Positions 8,111 to 18,080 of a stretch of 64,000 nucleotides of DNA are shown here, in pieces. Positions within the stretch are counted from its first letter, which is position 1. Each line of letters opens with the position of its first letter. Position numbers and translations under genes: made by a program. The notes below the pieces were generated by a model that searched no databases, was not told the origin of the DNA, and saw only the letters and a list, made by a program, of their open reading frames with translations. Source of the stretch: Comamonadaceae bacterium 2FH (GTDB lineage Bacteria > Pseudomonadota > Gammaproteobacteria > Burkholderiales > Burkholderiaceae_C); NCBI GenBank assembly GCA_005503335.1, contig SCMQ01000017.1:1-64000 (forward strand), in the 5' to 3' direction.

Positions 8111-8494
8111 ATGAAAACCTGCCTGCTGATCGTCGACGACCATGGCGAAATCCGCCGACTCGTTCGCCTCACCTTCGATCCGGACCGTCATGAGATCCAC
8201 GAAGCCGTCGATGGCGCCGAAGCGCTGGCGCTGGCCCGCCGCGTCCGCCCCCGGGTCGTGCTGCTCGACGTGATGATGCCCGGCCCCCTCAATGGGCTGG
8301 AGGTCTGCCGCGGGCTCAAGGCCGAGCCCCTGCTGTCCGGCCTGCATGTCGTGCTGCTCAGCGCGCGTGGCCAGCGCAGCGACATCGACGCCGGCCTGGC
8401 AGCCGGCGCCGACGGTTATTTCGTCAAGCCCTTCAGCCCGGTCGCGCTGCTCGATCACGTCGAGCGGCTGGTCCAGGCCGAAGGCGCGCGTTGA
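8111..8494 (+). CDS. Receiver-only (CheY-like) response regulator
   Basis: A 127-residue single receiver domain: acidic pair in IVDDH (residues ~8-12), phospho-acceptor Asp in VLLDVMMPG, Ser in LLSA, and Lys in FVKPF. There is no output domain, so it would act by protein contact or in a phosphorelay. It is divergent from the HTH-receiver protein and kinase, and 44 bases upstream of the OmpA-like gene, so it may be the first gene of the exported-protein operon. The start ATG at 8111 agrees with the domain start. The partner kinase is most simply the one at 5287-7320. Confidence 0.88.
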   Translation: MKTCLLIVDDHGEIRRLVRLTFDPDRHEIHEAVDGAEALALARRVRPRVVLLDVMMPGPLNGLEVCRGLKAEPLLSGLHVVLLSARGQRSDIDAGLAAGADGYFVKPFSPVALLDHVERLVQAEGAR

Positions 8495-8538
8495 TCGCCG
8501 CCAGCCGCTTCCCCCGTCCCCTCCCTCAGGAAAACCAC

Positions 8539-9231
8539 ATGAAGTCCATCACCCGCACCACACTCCTGCTCGCCGCAGCGTTGGTGGCCGCCTCGGCCGG
8601 CCACGCCCATGACCGACACCTGCACGACCGCAGCGGCAGCGCGGTGCGCAGCGCCGACGGCGCCTGCTGGCGCACCGGCGTCTGGCGCGACGCGCCTGAC
8701 CACCCTGCCCACCCCGAATGCGATCCCCAACCCGAGGTGTTCACACAGGCCGCCGAGCCCGTCATCGTCCTGGTCGTGCCGGTGGAGACGCAGCCCGTCG
8801 CCGAGCCCTTGCCGCAGCCCGTGCTGGTGATCGAGCGCGTCGTCGTCGAAACCGACGCCTTGTTCGACTTCGGCCGGACCGAGCTACGTGCACGCGGCAG
8901 GCAGCGGCTGGACCAGTTGGCCGCCCATCTGACGCAGGCGCGGCAGGTCGACTGGGTGCGGGTGGTCGGCCATGCCGACCGGCTGGGAACTAGCCACTAC
9001 AACCAGGCGCTGTCCGAAGGGCGCGCGCAGGCGGTGGCGGACCACCTCGTCGCGCAGGGCGTCGATGCCGCGCTGATCCGTGCCGAGGGGCGCGGCGAAA
9101 GCGAGCCCGTCACCGCGGCGGCGGCCTGCACCGGGGCGGCCGGTGCGGCGCTGGTCGCCTGCCTGCAGCCGGATCGGCGCGTCGACGTCGACGCGGCGAT
9201 CGGCATGCCGCGCGAAGCCGGCGGCCTCTGA
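8539..9231 (+). CDS. OmpA-family C-terminal domain protein, exported
   Basis: A 230-residue protein with a signal peptide (residues 1-22, ending SAGHA) and an OmpA/MotB-like peptidoglycan-binding domain (~105-215). The binding motif is visible as VVGHADRLG and YNQALSEGRAQAVADHL, with the conserved Asp and Arg. There is no N-terminal eight-stranded barrel; the ~80 residues between signal and domain are Pro-, Glu- and Asp-rich with a few Cys. An AGGAAA ribosome site lies upstream of the ATG at 8539. It probably sits in the periplasm, bound to peptidoglycan, and could anchor the large exported proteins encoded just downstream. The domain call is firm; the anchoring role is inferred from the operon. 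Confidence 0.85.
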   Translation: MKSITRTTLLLAAALVAASAGHAHDRHLHDRSGSAVRSADGACWRTGVWRDAPDHPAHPECDPQPEVFTQAAEPVIVLVVPVETQPVAEPLPQPVLVIERVVVETDALFDFGRTELRARGRQRLDQLAAHLTQARQVDWVRVVGHADRLGTSHYNQALSEGRAQAVADHLVAQGVDAALIRAEGRGESEPVTAAAACTGAAGAALVACLQPDRRVDVDAAIGMPREAGGL

Positions 9232-9271
9232 GCCCGGACCGGACCCTTTTCATGAATTCGAGGAACCCTCC

Positions 9272-9787
9272 ATGAGCCACCCGTTTCTGCTCGGCCTGGC
9301 GCTGGCCGCTGCGGCGCTCGCACCGCATCAGGCCCTGGCCCAGCCCGGCAACGAACCCGCGCTGGCGGCCGAACTCACGGCCCGGCGCGTGTTGCCCGCG
9401 ACGGGCGGCGCCGAACTGCTGCACAGCGCCGAGCAGGCCCGGCCGGGCGAGCTGCTCGAGTACCGCGTGAACTACCGCAACCCCGGGCCTGCGCCGGTCC
9501 GACAGGCGGTCGCCACGCTGCCCATTCCTGCCGGCACGGTGTTCGTGCCCGGCAGCGCGCTGCCCGCCATGGCGCAGGCCAGCACCGACGGCCGGCAATT
9601 CCAGGCGCTGCCCCTGCGGCACTGGGTGACGCTGCCCGACGGCCGGCGCGAGCAGCGCCTGGTGCCGCCGCAGGACTACCGTGCCCTGCGCTGGCAGCTC
9701 GGCGACCTGGCCTCCGGACAGGCCGTGAGCGTGAGCGCCCGCGTCCGGCTCGAGGCGGCCACGGCCGCCGAGGGGAGGGCGCCATGA
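9272..9787 (+). CDS. Exported DUF11-like single-domain protein
   Basis: A 171-residue protein with a signal peptide (1-23, ending ALAQ) and one immunoglobulin-like DUF11 module. The family pattern is a nonlocal pair: ELLEYRVNYRNPGPAPV, then PIPAGTVFVPGSA. DUF11 modules are beta-sandwich repeats found in bacterial surface proteins. GAGGAA precedes the ATG. The gene is 40 bases after the OmpA-like gene and overlaps the next gene as ATGA (9784-9787), so it is probably co-translated with the much larger DUF11 protein. A role as a small subunit or chaperone-like cap of a surface structure would be conjecture. Confidence 0.75.
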   Translation: MSHPFLLGLALAAAALAPHQALAQPGNEPALAAELTARRVLPATGGAELLHSAEQARPGELLEYRVNYRNPGPAPVRQAVATLPIPAGTVFVPGSALPAMAQASTDGRQFQALPLRHWVTLPDGRREQRLVPPQDYRALRWQLGDLASGQAVSVSARVRLEAATAAEGRAP

Positions 9788-12414
9788 GCCGCATCCAAGC
9801 CGCGGCCCGGCCCGCAAGGCGCTGGCGCCCCTGGATGGCCTTCTGGCTGCTGCTCGCCGCCGCAGCCTGGCTGGCAATCCCGCGCAGCGCAGGGGCCGCA
9901 CCGGTGGCCGGCACGCAGATCGGCAACCAGGCCTCGGCGACCTACACCGATTCGTCGCAGACCCAGCGCACGGTGACCTCCAATGCCGTCGTGACCACGG
10001 TGCAGCAGGTCGCTGCGCTGACGCTGAGCGCCGACGGCGCGCGCAGCGTCACGCCGGGCGGCCAGGTGAGCCACCCCCATACGCTGACCAACACCGGCAA
10101 CGGCAGCGACAGCTTCGCGCTCGCCGCGACCCAAAGCGGCGGCTTCGGCTTCACCAGCGTCAGCTTCTACGCCGACGCCAACGGCGATGGCGTGGCCGAC
10201 AACGCCACGCCGGTCACGGCCACGCCGGCGCTCGCGCCCGGTGCCGCCTTCCGCTTCGTCGTCGTCGGAACCGTGCCGGTCTCGGCCAGCAGCGGCCAGA
10301 CCAACAGCCTGGTGCTCACGGCCACCAGCGGCTTCGATGCGGCGGCCAGCGCGTCGAACACCGACACCACCACGGTCAGCACCAACGCGGTGATCCAGGT
10401 GTCCAAGGCCATAGACCTGGGCCGCGGCGCGCCGGGCAGCGGCCCGCGCAGCTACACGCTGACCTACACCAACACCGGCAACGTCGCGGCGACAGACCTC
10501 ACGCTGACCGACTTGCTGCCTTCGGGCATGAGCTACCTGCCCGGCAGCGCGCGCTGGAGCGCGAGCGGCGGCACCGCGCTGACCGACGACACGGCGGCCG
10601 ACGACGAGGGCGGCATCAGCTACGACTACAACGTCAGCGGGCCGCGCCGCGTGACGGCGGTGATCGCCTCGGTGGGTGCGGGCGTCACCGGCACGCTGCG
10701 CTTCCAGGTCATGGTCGATGACGGCCTGCCGCCGGGCGCCAACCCGGCCACCGCCAACACCGCGAACTACCGCTACAACGACGGCAGCGCCGAGGTCGGA
10801 CCCTATGCGACCAATACCGCGCAGTTCACCGTCACGCAGTCCGCCGGCCTCACGCTGTCGGGCGCGAGCGTGGCCTCCAGCCCGCAGGGCGGCACGGTGA
10901 ACTTCGCGAACACGCTGACCAACACCGGCAACGGCAGCGACAGCTTCGACATGCGCTTCGGTGCCAGCAGCTTCCCGGCCGGCACCAGCATGAGCTTCTA
11001 CCAGGCCGACGGCGTGACGCCCATGCTCGACACCAACGGCGACGGCGTCCCCGACACCGGGCCGCTGGCGCCCGGGGCGTCGACCACGGTGGTGGTCAAG
11101 CTGCAACTGCCGCCGGGCGCCACCGGCGGGCCCTATGCGCTGGACAAGACGGCCACCTCGCACGCCGATCCCACGCAGAGCGCGACCGCCACCGACACGC
11201 TGGGCGTGATCAGCGGCAACAGCGTCGACCTGACGAACGACAGCAGCGGCGCCGGCGCGCCCGGCGCGGGCGCCGGTCCCGAGGCCGAGCCGGTGGTCGT
11301 GAACACCGCGGCGCCCGGCACGACCACGCGCTTCACCTACTACGTCGCCAATGGCAGTGCCAGCGCCGACAGCTTCGCGCTCGCGGCCTCGACCGACGCG
11401 AGCTTTGCCACGCAGGCCCTGCCCGAGGGCTGGAGCGTGGTGTTCCGCGACGAGGCCGGCGCCGTCATCACCCAGACCGGCGTGGTCGGCGCCGGGCAGG
11501 CGAAGAAGGTCCACGCCGACCTCAGCGTGCCGGCGGGCGCGGCGCCGGGCACGGTCGACTTCCATGTGCGTGCGCTGTCGCCGACCTCGGGCGCGTCCGA
11601 CCGCATCCATGACGCGGTGACGGTGAGCACCGTGCGCAGCCTCGCGCTCACGCCCGACGGCAGCGCGCAAATCCATGCCGGCGGCTCGGTGGTCTACACG
11701 CACAGGCTGGCCAACACCGGCAACGTGCGCGAGGGCGACGGCGTGGCCAGCCAGGTGGCCCTGACGCTCGCCAACGGCGGTGAGGGCTTCAGCTCCGCCG
11801 TCTATTGGGACCGCAACCACGACGGCGTGCTCGATGCCGACGACCCGGTGGTCGGCGACCTGGCGGCCCTGAGCGGCGGCAGCAACGGCGCGAGCACCGA
11901 GGCCGGGCTAGACCCCGGCGAATCGGCGACGCTGTTCGTCAAGGTCTATGCGCCGGCCTCGGCCGCACCGGGCAGCCGGGATGTCGCCACGCTGAGCGCG
12001 ACCACCAGCGGCACGGTCAACGGCAGCGCGGCGCCGGCCGTGGTGTCCTCGCGCGACACCACGGTGGTGATCGCGGGCCAGGTCAGCATCGCCAAGACCC
12101 AGGCCCCGGATGCGGCCTGCAGCGGCACGCCCGACGGCGCCTATGTCGCGACCAGCATCGCGGCGGCGCCGGGCGCCTGCCTGCGCTACCGGCTGGTGGT
12201 GAAGAACGTCGGCGTGGCGTCGGTGACCGACGTGGTCGTCAGCGATGCCACGCCCGCGAACACGCGCTACCACGCGGCCGTGCCCGCGGCGACCACGGCG
12301 GGCAGCGTGAGCGCGCCGGCCGACGGCGGCAGCGGCACGGTGCAGGCCAGCCTGGGCAGCCTGGCACCGGGGCAGGAAGCGGTGATCAGCTTCGGCGTGC
12401 GCATCAATCCCTGA
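9784..12414 (+). CDS. Large exported DUF11-repeat protein
   Basis: An 876-residue protein with an Arg-rich n-region and signal peptide (cleavage near residue 38, SAGAA). The body is a chain of beta-sandwich repeats marked by recurring TNTGNGSDSF and TNTGNVAATDL phrases (residues ~95, ~230, ~375, ~635, ~830). At least three acidic loops look like calcium sites: DANGDGVAD, DTNGDGVPD and DRNHDGVLDADD. The gene starts inside the stop of the previous gene and is 11 bases from the next. There is no sortase motif or membrane anchor, so it is either secreted or held by the barrel protein encoded next. Repeats are divergent rather than recent copies. Confidence 0.8.
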   Translation: MSRIQAAARPARRWRPWMAFWLLLAAAAWLAIPRSAGAAPVAGTQIGNQASATYTDSSQTQRTVTSNAVVTTVQQVAALTLSADGARSVTPGGQVSHPHTLTNTGNGSDSFALAATQSGGFGFTSVSFYADANGDGVADNATPVTATPALAPGAAFRFVVVGTVPVSASSGQTNSLVLTATSGFDAAASASNTDTTTVSTNAVIQVSKAIDLGRGAPGSGPRSYTLTYTNTGNVAATDLTLTDLLPSGMSYLPGSARWSASGGTALTDDTAADDEGGISYDYNVSGPRRVTAVIASVGAGVTGTLRFQVMVDDGLPPGANPATANTANYRYNDGSAEVGPYATNTAQFTVTQSAGLTLSGASVASSPQGGTVNFANTLTNTGNGSDSFDMRFGASSFPAGTSMSFYQADGVTPMLDTNGDGVPDTGPLAPGASTTVVVKLQLPPGATGGPYALDKTATSHADPTQSATATDTLGVISGNSVDLTNDSSGAGAPGAGAGPEAEPVVVNTAAPGTTTRFTYYVANGSASADSFALAASTDASFATQALPEGWSVVFRDEAGAVITQTGVVGAGQAKKVHADLSVPAGAAPGTVDFHVRALSPTSGASDRIHDAVTVSTVRSLALTPDGSAQIHAGGSVVYTHRLANTGNVREGDGVASQVALTLANGGEGFSSAVYWDRNHDGVLDADDPVVGDLAALSGGSNGASTEAGLDPGESATLFVKVYAPASAAPGSRDVATLSATTSGTVNGSAAPAVVSSRDTTVVIAGQVSIAKTQAPDAACSGTPDGAYVATSIAAAPGACLRYRLVVKNVGVASVTDVVVSDATPANTRYHAAVPAATTAGSVSAPADGGSGTVQASLGSLAPGQEAVISFGVRINP

Positions 12415-12425
12415 AGAACTGCGCG

Positions 12426-15400
12426 ATGGACCTGGCCTGCGCCGCGGCGCGGCGGCACGGGCTCGGGGCCTTCGTGTTCGCGCTGGCACTGTTTCTGATG
12501 TCCTCGGAAACGCTCGCGTTGACGCCCGCCGCGGGCAGCCTGATCGAGAACCGCGCCCTGCTGAGCTACGTCGACACCGCGACCGGACTGGCCGCGCGCC
12601 TGGAGTCCAACACCGTGCGCGTCGAGGTCATGGCGGTCGCGGCCCTCGCGCTGAGCGCCGACCAGTCGGTGCGCCATCCGCCGGGCGGCCTGTTCACGCT
12701 GGCGCACCGGCTGCGCAACACCGGCAACGCCGAGGCGGCCGTGCGCCTGTCGGCTTCGGGGGCGCCGACCGGGACGAGGCTGCGCATCGTGCGCGACGAC
12801 AACGCGAACGGCCGCGCCGATGCGGGCGAGCCCGAGCTGGGCCCGGACGACCCGCTGGTTCTGGCCGCAGGGGCCGCGGCCGATCTGCTGCTGCTCGGCC
12901 AGGTGCCGGGCACGGCGGCGCCCGAACAGCGCATAGCCCTGCAGCTGCGCGCGCAGGCCGGGGACGCCGAGGCGCTGAACACCGACACCGTGACGGTCAC
13001 GCAAGGCGCCGCGCTGCGGCTGTGGAAGGCGGCGCTGGAGCGGCAGACCGCGCCCGGCGCGCGGCTCGGCTTCCGCATCACCGCCAGCAACACCGGCTCG
13101 GCGGCAGCGACCGGCCTGCCGGTGGCGGTCGACGGCACGGCGCGCGAGCTGCTGCTGATCGGCGACATGCTGCCGGCCAATACCCAGCTGCTCGAGGTGG
13201 ACGGCGGCGCGGCCACGGCCGGCATGGCGCTCTACCACCTGCGCGGCGAGCCGCCGGCCAGCTTCGTCAGTGCCCTGCCCGCCGATGCGGCCACGGTGGA
13301 CCAGGTGGCCTGGGCCATCGAGCAGCTGCCGCCCGGCCACACCCTGGCCTTCGAGCTGGGTCTGCGCGTGCAGGCCAACGCCAGCGGCGTGGTCAGCAAC
13401 CAGGCGGTCGCGCGCTTCGGCAGCCCCGACGGGCCGCAGGAGAGCCTGTCGAACCGCGCGACCGTGCCGCTGCCGCTGCAGCCGCCGGTGCTCAGCTTCT
13501 TCCGCGACAGCGGCTTTGCCACGCCCAGCACGGTCGCGGCGCGCGGCGACACGCTGTACGTGCAGGCCGATGCCGCGGCCTGCAACCGCGACGCGGCGGT
13601 GGCCGAGCAGGTCGCCCTCACGCTGCGTTCGGCGCTCACCGGCGACAGCGAGACCTTCATCGCGCTCGAAAGCGCGCCCAACAGCGGCCTGTTCCGCATC
13701 GCGCGCGGCATGGCCACGGCCGACAGCGGTGCCGCGGTCTCCGGCGACGGCTGGCTGGCCGTGCGGCCCAACGACCGCATCAGCGGCCAGCTGGCGGGAT
13801 GCGGCGCCGCCCGGACCGAGGCCGGCGTGCTGATCGATCCCTACGGCGTGGTCTACGACAGCAAGTCGAATGCGCCGCTGGCTGGCGTGCGCGTGACGCT
13901 GATCGACGTGAGCGGGGCCGGCAACGGCGGCCTGGCCGGGGCTTCGGCGCGCGTGTTCGCCGCGGACGGCGTCACGCCTGCGCCGGCCTCCGTCCTGAGC
14001 GACGCCCAGGGGCGCTACGCCTTCCCGCTGGTGCCGGCCAGCCTGTACCGGCTGCAGGTTGAGCCCGTCGAAGGCTACGCCTTCCCCTCGGCGCTGCCGC
14101 CGCCGCTGCAGCCGGGCGACCGGGTGGTGAACGCCGCCGCGTCCTACGGCGGGGCCTTCGTCGTCGACGAGCGCACGGGCGCCGTGCGCGCCGACCTGCC
14201 GCTCGACGCGCCGCTGGCGCTGGGCCTGCGCGTGCGCAAGCAGGCGGCGCGCGCGCGCGTCGAGCGCGGCGACTTCATCGACTACACCGTGGAGGTGCGC
14301 AACGCGAGCGGGGCTGCGCTGGGCGGGGTGCAGCTGCGCGACACGCTGCCGCCCGGCTTCGCCTATGTGCCCGGCAGCACGCGGCGTGAAGGGCAGCCGG
14401 TACCCGATCCCGTCGTGCGCGAGGGCATGCTGGTCTATGCGCTCGGCAGCCTGGCCACGCAGGCCGGCACCACCCTGGTCTACCGCCTGCGCGTCACGCC
14501 CTGGGCCAGGGCGGGAGCGGCGACGAACCGCGCGCAGGCCGCGAGCGCGCCGCCGCTGGCTGCCGGCAGCAATGTGGCCAGCGCCACCGTGAAGGTCGAT
14601 GGGGGCGTTTTCAGCGCCCAGGGCTACCTGCTGGGCCGCGTCTTCGCCGATTGCAACGCCAATGGGCTTGCCGATGCCGGCGAGCCCGGCGTGGCCGGCG
14701 TGCGGCTGTGGCTGGAAACCGGCGACAGCGCCGTGACCGACGCCGAGGGCCGCTACCACTTCGACGATCTGCTGCCGCTGACCCATGTGCTCAAGCTCGA
14801 CGCCCAGACCCTGCCGCCGGGCTTCTCGCCCGGCGCGACCGAAGGCCGCGGCGGCGGCCCGGCCGGCAGCCGTTTCGTCGATCTGCACAACGGCGAGCTC
14901 AGGCGTGCAGACCTCGCTTTGCGGCCGGAACATGGCTGCGGCGCAGCGCCGGCGGCGCCGGCCTCCGGCCCTGCCGCCGTCGGCCGGCCGGCGAGCCAAG
15001 CGTCCCGCCTGCCCCCTCTGCCAAGCCTGTTGCCGGCGCTTGAGCCCGTGCCGGTCCTGCTGTGGCCGCATGACGGCGCCGTGCTCGCGGGCCGCCAGAC
15101 CGCGGTGCGCGTGGCCGGGCCCGCGCTGGGGCGGCTGGAGCTCAGCGTCAACGGCCAGCCGGTCGCCGCCTCGCGCATAGGCACGCGCAGCGAGGACCTG
15201 GCGCGTGGTGTGCGGGCGCTCGAATACATCGGCGTGGACCTGCAGCCGGGCGGCAACCGCCTGCGGCTGCGCTGGCTCGACGAGCTCGGCATTGCGCGCG
15301 GGCAGCAGGAAGTCGGCGTGACCGCGCCCGGGCCCTTGGCGCACATGGAGCTCGGCGTGCCCGAGCAGCCGGTGGCCGGCCAGGCCCTGACGCTGCGCCT

Positions 15401-18080
15401 GCGCCTGCTCGACGCCGCCGGCTTGCTGGTGGCCGCGCGCAGCGCCGTCACGCTGCAGGCCAGCGCCGGCCGCTGGCAGGTGGACGACCTCGACCCCGCG
15501 CTGGCCGAGGTGCAGACCTTCGTCGAGGGTGGTGAGGCGCTGCTGACCCTGCTGGCGCCGGAGCGGCCCGGCACCCTGGCCCTGCGCGCGAGCGCCGGCA
15601 CGGTGCAGGCCGCTCAGGAGCTCGCGCTGGCTCCCGCGCTGCGCCCCCTGGTGGCGGCCGGCATCGTCGAAGGCGTGCTCGACCTCTCGCGCCTGCGCGG
15701 GATCGAAGCGGCGACCGAGGCCGACGGCTTCGAGCGCGAGCTGCGAGCCTTCGGCAGCGACGCACTGCGCGGCCGCGCGGCGCTGTTCCTCAAGGGCAAG
15801 GTCAAGGGCGAGACGCTGCTGACGCTGGCCTACGACTCGGAGAAGCCGCGGCGCGAAGGCCTGTTCCGCGACGTGCAGTCCGAGCGCTACTACCCGGTGT
15901 ACGGCGACGACGCCCGGCGCGGCTTCGAGGCGGCCTCGTCGGGCCGGCTGTTCGTGCGCGTCGACCGCGGCGCCTCCTTCGCGCTGTACGGCGACTTCCA
16001 TACCGCGCCGCCCGGCGGCGCCCCGGGCGGCCCGGCGCTGGCGCGCTACAGCCGCAGCCTCACCGGCCTCAAGCAGCACCACGAGTCGCCAGGCCTGAAG
16101 TTTGACGCCTGGGCCAGCCAGGCGCGCTCGCGCCAGGTGGTCGACGAGCTGCCCGCCACCGGCACCTCGGGACCCTTCTACCTGCGCGTCGCGGGCGTCG
16201 TGGCGGGTAGCGAGCGGGTCGAGCTGCTGGTGCGCGACCGCAACCAGCCGGCCACGGTGCTGCGCAGCACGCCGCTGACCGCCTTCGTCGACTACGACCT
16301 CGAAGCCGAGTCGGGCCGGCTGCTGCTGCGCGCCCCGCAGGCCAGCCTCGATGCCGAGCTGAACCCGGTGTCGCTGCGCATCACTTACGAGAGCGAGCAG
16401 GGCGGCCCGGGCTTCTGGGTCTGGGGCGGCGACGCGGAGCTGGAGGCCCTGCCGGGCCTGCGCCTGGGCGCCTCGCTGGCCCAGGACGAGGACCCGCGCT
16501 CGCCCTACCGTCTGGCCGGCCTGCGCGCGGCCTGGCAGCTCGCGGCGGCGACCACGCTGCGGGCCGAGCTGGCCGCCAGCCATCGCGCGCAGGCGGCGCC
16601 GGGCGAGGCGGGCAGCGGCGAGGCCGCGCGCATCGAGATCGAGCACCGTGACGGCGCGCTGGCCGCCAAGGCCATGCTCGGCCGCGCGGAACCCGGATTC
16701 GACAATCCCGGCGCGCCGCTGAACCGCGGCCGCGAAGAGGCGAGCGCCCAGGCCAGCTACGCCCTGGACGCGCGCACGCGGCTCAGCGCCGAAGCCCTGC
16801 GCAGCGCCGATACCGCCAGTGGCGCGCGCCGCACGGGCCTGCGCGCATCGGCCGAGCACGACCTCGGCGGCGGCCTGCGCGTCGAAGGCGGCCTGCGCGT
16901 GGCGCAGGAGACGGCCGCGCCGGCCCAGCCGGGCAGCGTAGGCGGCGCCGACTTCACCAGCCTGCGCGCCCGCCTGTCCTCGCCGCTGCCGGGCTGGCCG
17001 GCGGTCTCGGTCTACGGCGAGGCCGAGCAGGCGGTGGCCGGCAGCGGCGCGATGCGCGCCGTCGGCGGCGAAATGCGCCTGGCCGACCGCGGCCGGCTCT
17101 ATGCGCGCCACGAATTCATCAACTCGTTCAGCGGCATCTACGGGCTCAACGAGACCCAGCAGCGCCGCAGCAGCGTGCTCGGCTTCGAGCGCGACGATGG
17201 CCAGGGGCTGCGCCTGTTCGGCGAGTTCCGCGGCCGCGACTGGGGCGGGCAGGAGGGGGCCGAGGCCGCCATCGGCCTGCGCAAGCTCTGGACCGTGGCC
17301 GAGGGCTTGCGCGTCGGCGGCGGCTTCGAGCGCGTCAAGGGCTTGGAAGGCAGCAGCCGCAACGAGGTGCTGGCGCTGAGCGGCAGCGCGCAATGGACGG
17401 CCAGGCCCGGCCTGACGCTGAACGGCCGCCTGGAATGGCGCGACGCGCCGCTGCACCAGAGCTGGTTCGGCAGCGCGGGCCTGGCCTGGAAGCTCGACGA
17501 AAGCTGGCGCCTGCTCGGCAGGGCCAGCCTCGACCAGGTGCAGCCCAGGGACGGCAGCACCGGGCCGCGGCGCGAGCGCCTGCAGGGCGGCCTGGCCTGG
17601 CGCGAGCCGGCCGGCCGCTGGCTGGCGCTGGCGCGCTACGGCTGGCAGCTCGACGAGGGACCGAACGCGCGGCGCAGCGCGCATCTGGTGTCTCTGCACG
17701 CCAACTTCAAGCCCGATCCGCGCGAGGAATGGAGCTGGCGCCATGCGATCAAGCGCGGCAGCGACCGCTCGGCCGGCCTCGCCAGCCGCGGCACGGCGCA
17801 GCTGGCCGCCGTGCGATGGCGGCACGAACTCGATGCGCGCTGGGACCTGGGCCTGGGCGCGCGCGTCCTGGTCGACAGCCAAGCCGCGGGGCCGGCGGCG
17901 GGCCTGAACGCCGAAATCGGCTACCGGATCGCGCCCAGCCTCTGGCTGTCCGGCGGCTTCAACTGGCTGGACCTGCGCGACGCGGACCTGTCGGGCGGCC
18001 AGCCGCTGCGCCGCGGCGCCTACCTGCGCCTGCGCTTCAAGTTCGACGAAACCCTGCTGGCCGGAGTCCTGCCCGAATGA
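12426..18080 (+). CDS. Giant exported DUF11/SdrD-B protein with probable C-terminal outer-membrane barrel
   Basis: A 1884-residue protein. A signal peptide (~1-32, ending TLALT) precedes DUF11-like modules (TGNAEAAVRLS; ERGDFIDYTVEVRNASGAAL near residues 604-715), a Cna-B-like stretch (~480-550), an SdrD-B-like module (~734-810; DCNANGLADAGEPG, then DAEGRYHFDDL) and a Pro/Ala-rich linker (~840-875). The last ~550 residues alternate polar and hydrophobic residues in short strands with aromatic girdles (for example RLYARHEF, LRLFGEFRGRDW, WLALARYGWQL), which suggests a beta-barrel. The chain ends LLAGVLPE rather than a terminal Phe. It is probably an outer-membrane anchored surface protein and the core of this operon. 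Barrel topology is inference from strand pattern. Confidence 0.75.
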   Translation: MDLACAAARRHGLGAFVFALALFLMSSETLALTPAAGSLIENRALLSYVDTATGLAARLESNTVRVEVMAVAALALSADQSVRHPPGGLFTLAHRLRNTGNAEAAVRLSASGAPTGTRLRIVRDDNANGRADAGEPELGPDDPLVLAAGAAADLLLLGQVPGTAAPEQRIALQLRAQAGDAEALNTDTVTVTQGAALRLWKAALERQTAPGARLGFRITASNTGSAAATGLPVAVDGTARELLLIGDMLPANTQLLEVDGGAATAGMALYHLRGEPPASFVSALPADAATVDQVAWAIEQLPPGHTLAFELGLRVQANASGVVSNQAVARFGSPDGPQESLSNRATVPLPLQPPVLSFFRDSGFATPSTVAARGDTLYVQADAAACNRDAAVAEQVALTLRSALTGDSETFIALESAPNSGLFRIARGMATADSGAAVSGDGWLAVRPNDRISGQLAGCGAARTEAGVLIDPYGVVYDSKSNAPLAGVRVTLIDVSGAGNGGLAGASARVFAADGVTPAPASVLSDAQGRYAFPLVPASLYRLQVEPVEGYAFPSALPPPLQPGDRVVNAAASYGGAFVVDERTGAVRADLPLDAPLALGLRVRKQAARARVERGDFIDYTVEVRNASGAALGGVQLRDTLPPGFAYVPGSTRREGQPVPDPVVREGMLVYALGSLATQAGTTLVYRLRVTPWARAGAATNRAQAASAPPLAAGSNVASATVKVDGGVFSAQGYLLGRVFADCNANGLADAGEPGVAGVRLWLETGDSAVTDAEGRYHFDDLLPLTHVLKLDAQTLPPGFSPGATEGRGGGPAGSRFVDLHNGELRRADLALRPEHGCGAAPAAPASGPAAVGRPASQASRLPPLPSLLPALEPVPVLLWPHDGAVLAGRQTAVRVAGPALGRLELSVNGQPVAASRIGTRSEDLARGVRALEYIGVDLQPGGNRLRLRWLDELGIARGQQEVGVTAPGPLAHMELGVPEQPVAGQALTLRLRLLDAAGLLVAARSAVTLQASAGRWQVDDLDPALAEVQTFVEGGEALLTLLAPERPGTLALRASAGTVQAAQELALAPALRPLVAAGIVEGVLDLSRLRGIEAATEADGFERELRAFGSDALRGRAALFLKGKVKGETLLTLAYDSEKPRREGLFRDVQSERYYPVYGDDARRGFEAASSGRLFVRVDRGASFALYGDFHTAPPGGAPGGPALARYSRSLTGLKQHHESPGLKFDAWASQARSRQVVDELPATGTSGPFYLRVAGVVAGSERVELLVRDRNQPATVLRSTPLTAFVDYDLEAESGRLLLRAPQASLDAELNPVSLRITYESEQGGPGFWVWGGDAELEALPGLRLGASLAQDEDPRSPYRLAGLRAAWQLAAATTLRAELAASHRAQAAPGEAGSGEAARIEIEHRDGALAAKAMLGRAEPGFDNPGAPLNRGREEASAQASYALDARTRLSAEALRSADTASGARRTGLRASAEHDLGGGLRVEGGLRVAQETAAPAQPGSVGGADFTSLRARLSSPLPGWPAVSVYGEAEQAVAGSGAMRAVGGEMRLADRGRLYARHEFINSFSGIYGLNETQQRRSSVLGFERDDGQGLRLFGEFRGRDWGGQEGAEAAIGLRKLWTVAEGLRVGGGFERVKGLEGSSRNEVLALSGSAQWTARPGLTLNGRLEWRDAPLHQSWFGSAGLAWKLDESWRLLGRASLDQVQPRDGSTGPRRERLQGGLAWREPAGRWLALARYGWQLDEGPNARRSAHLVSLHANFKPDPREEWSWRHAIKRGSDRSAGLASRGTAQLAAVRWRHELDARWDLGLGARVLVDSQAAGPAAGLNAEIGYRIAPSLWLSGGFNWLDLRDADLSGGQPLRRGAYLRLRFKFDETLLAGVLPE

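Noticed and set aside
12267-17882. Very long open frame on the minus strand opposite the giant DUF11 protein gene
   Set aside because: High third-position GC suppresses stops in this antisense frame. Its translation is a low-complexity Ala/Arg/Gln/His mix with no family, while the plus frame has a signal peptide and clear domains.
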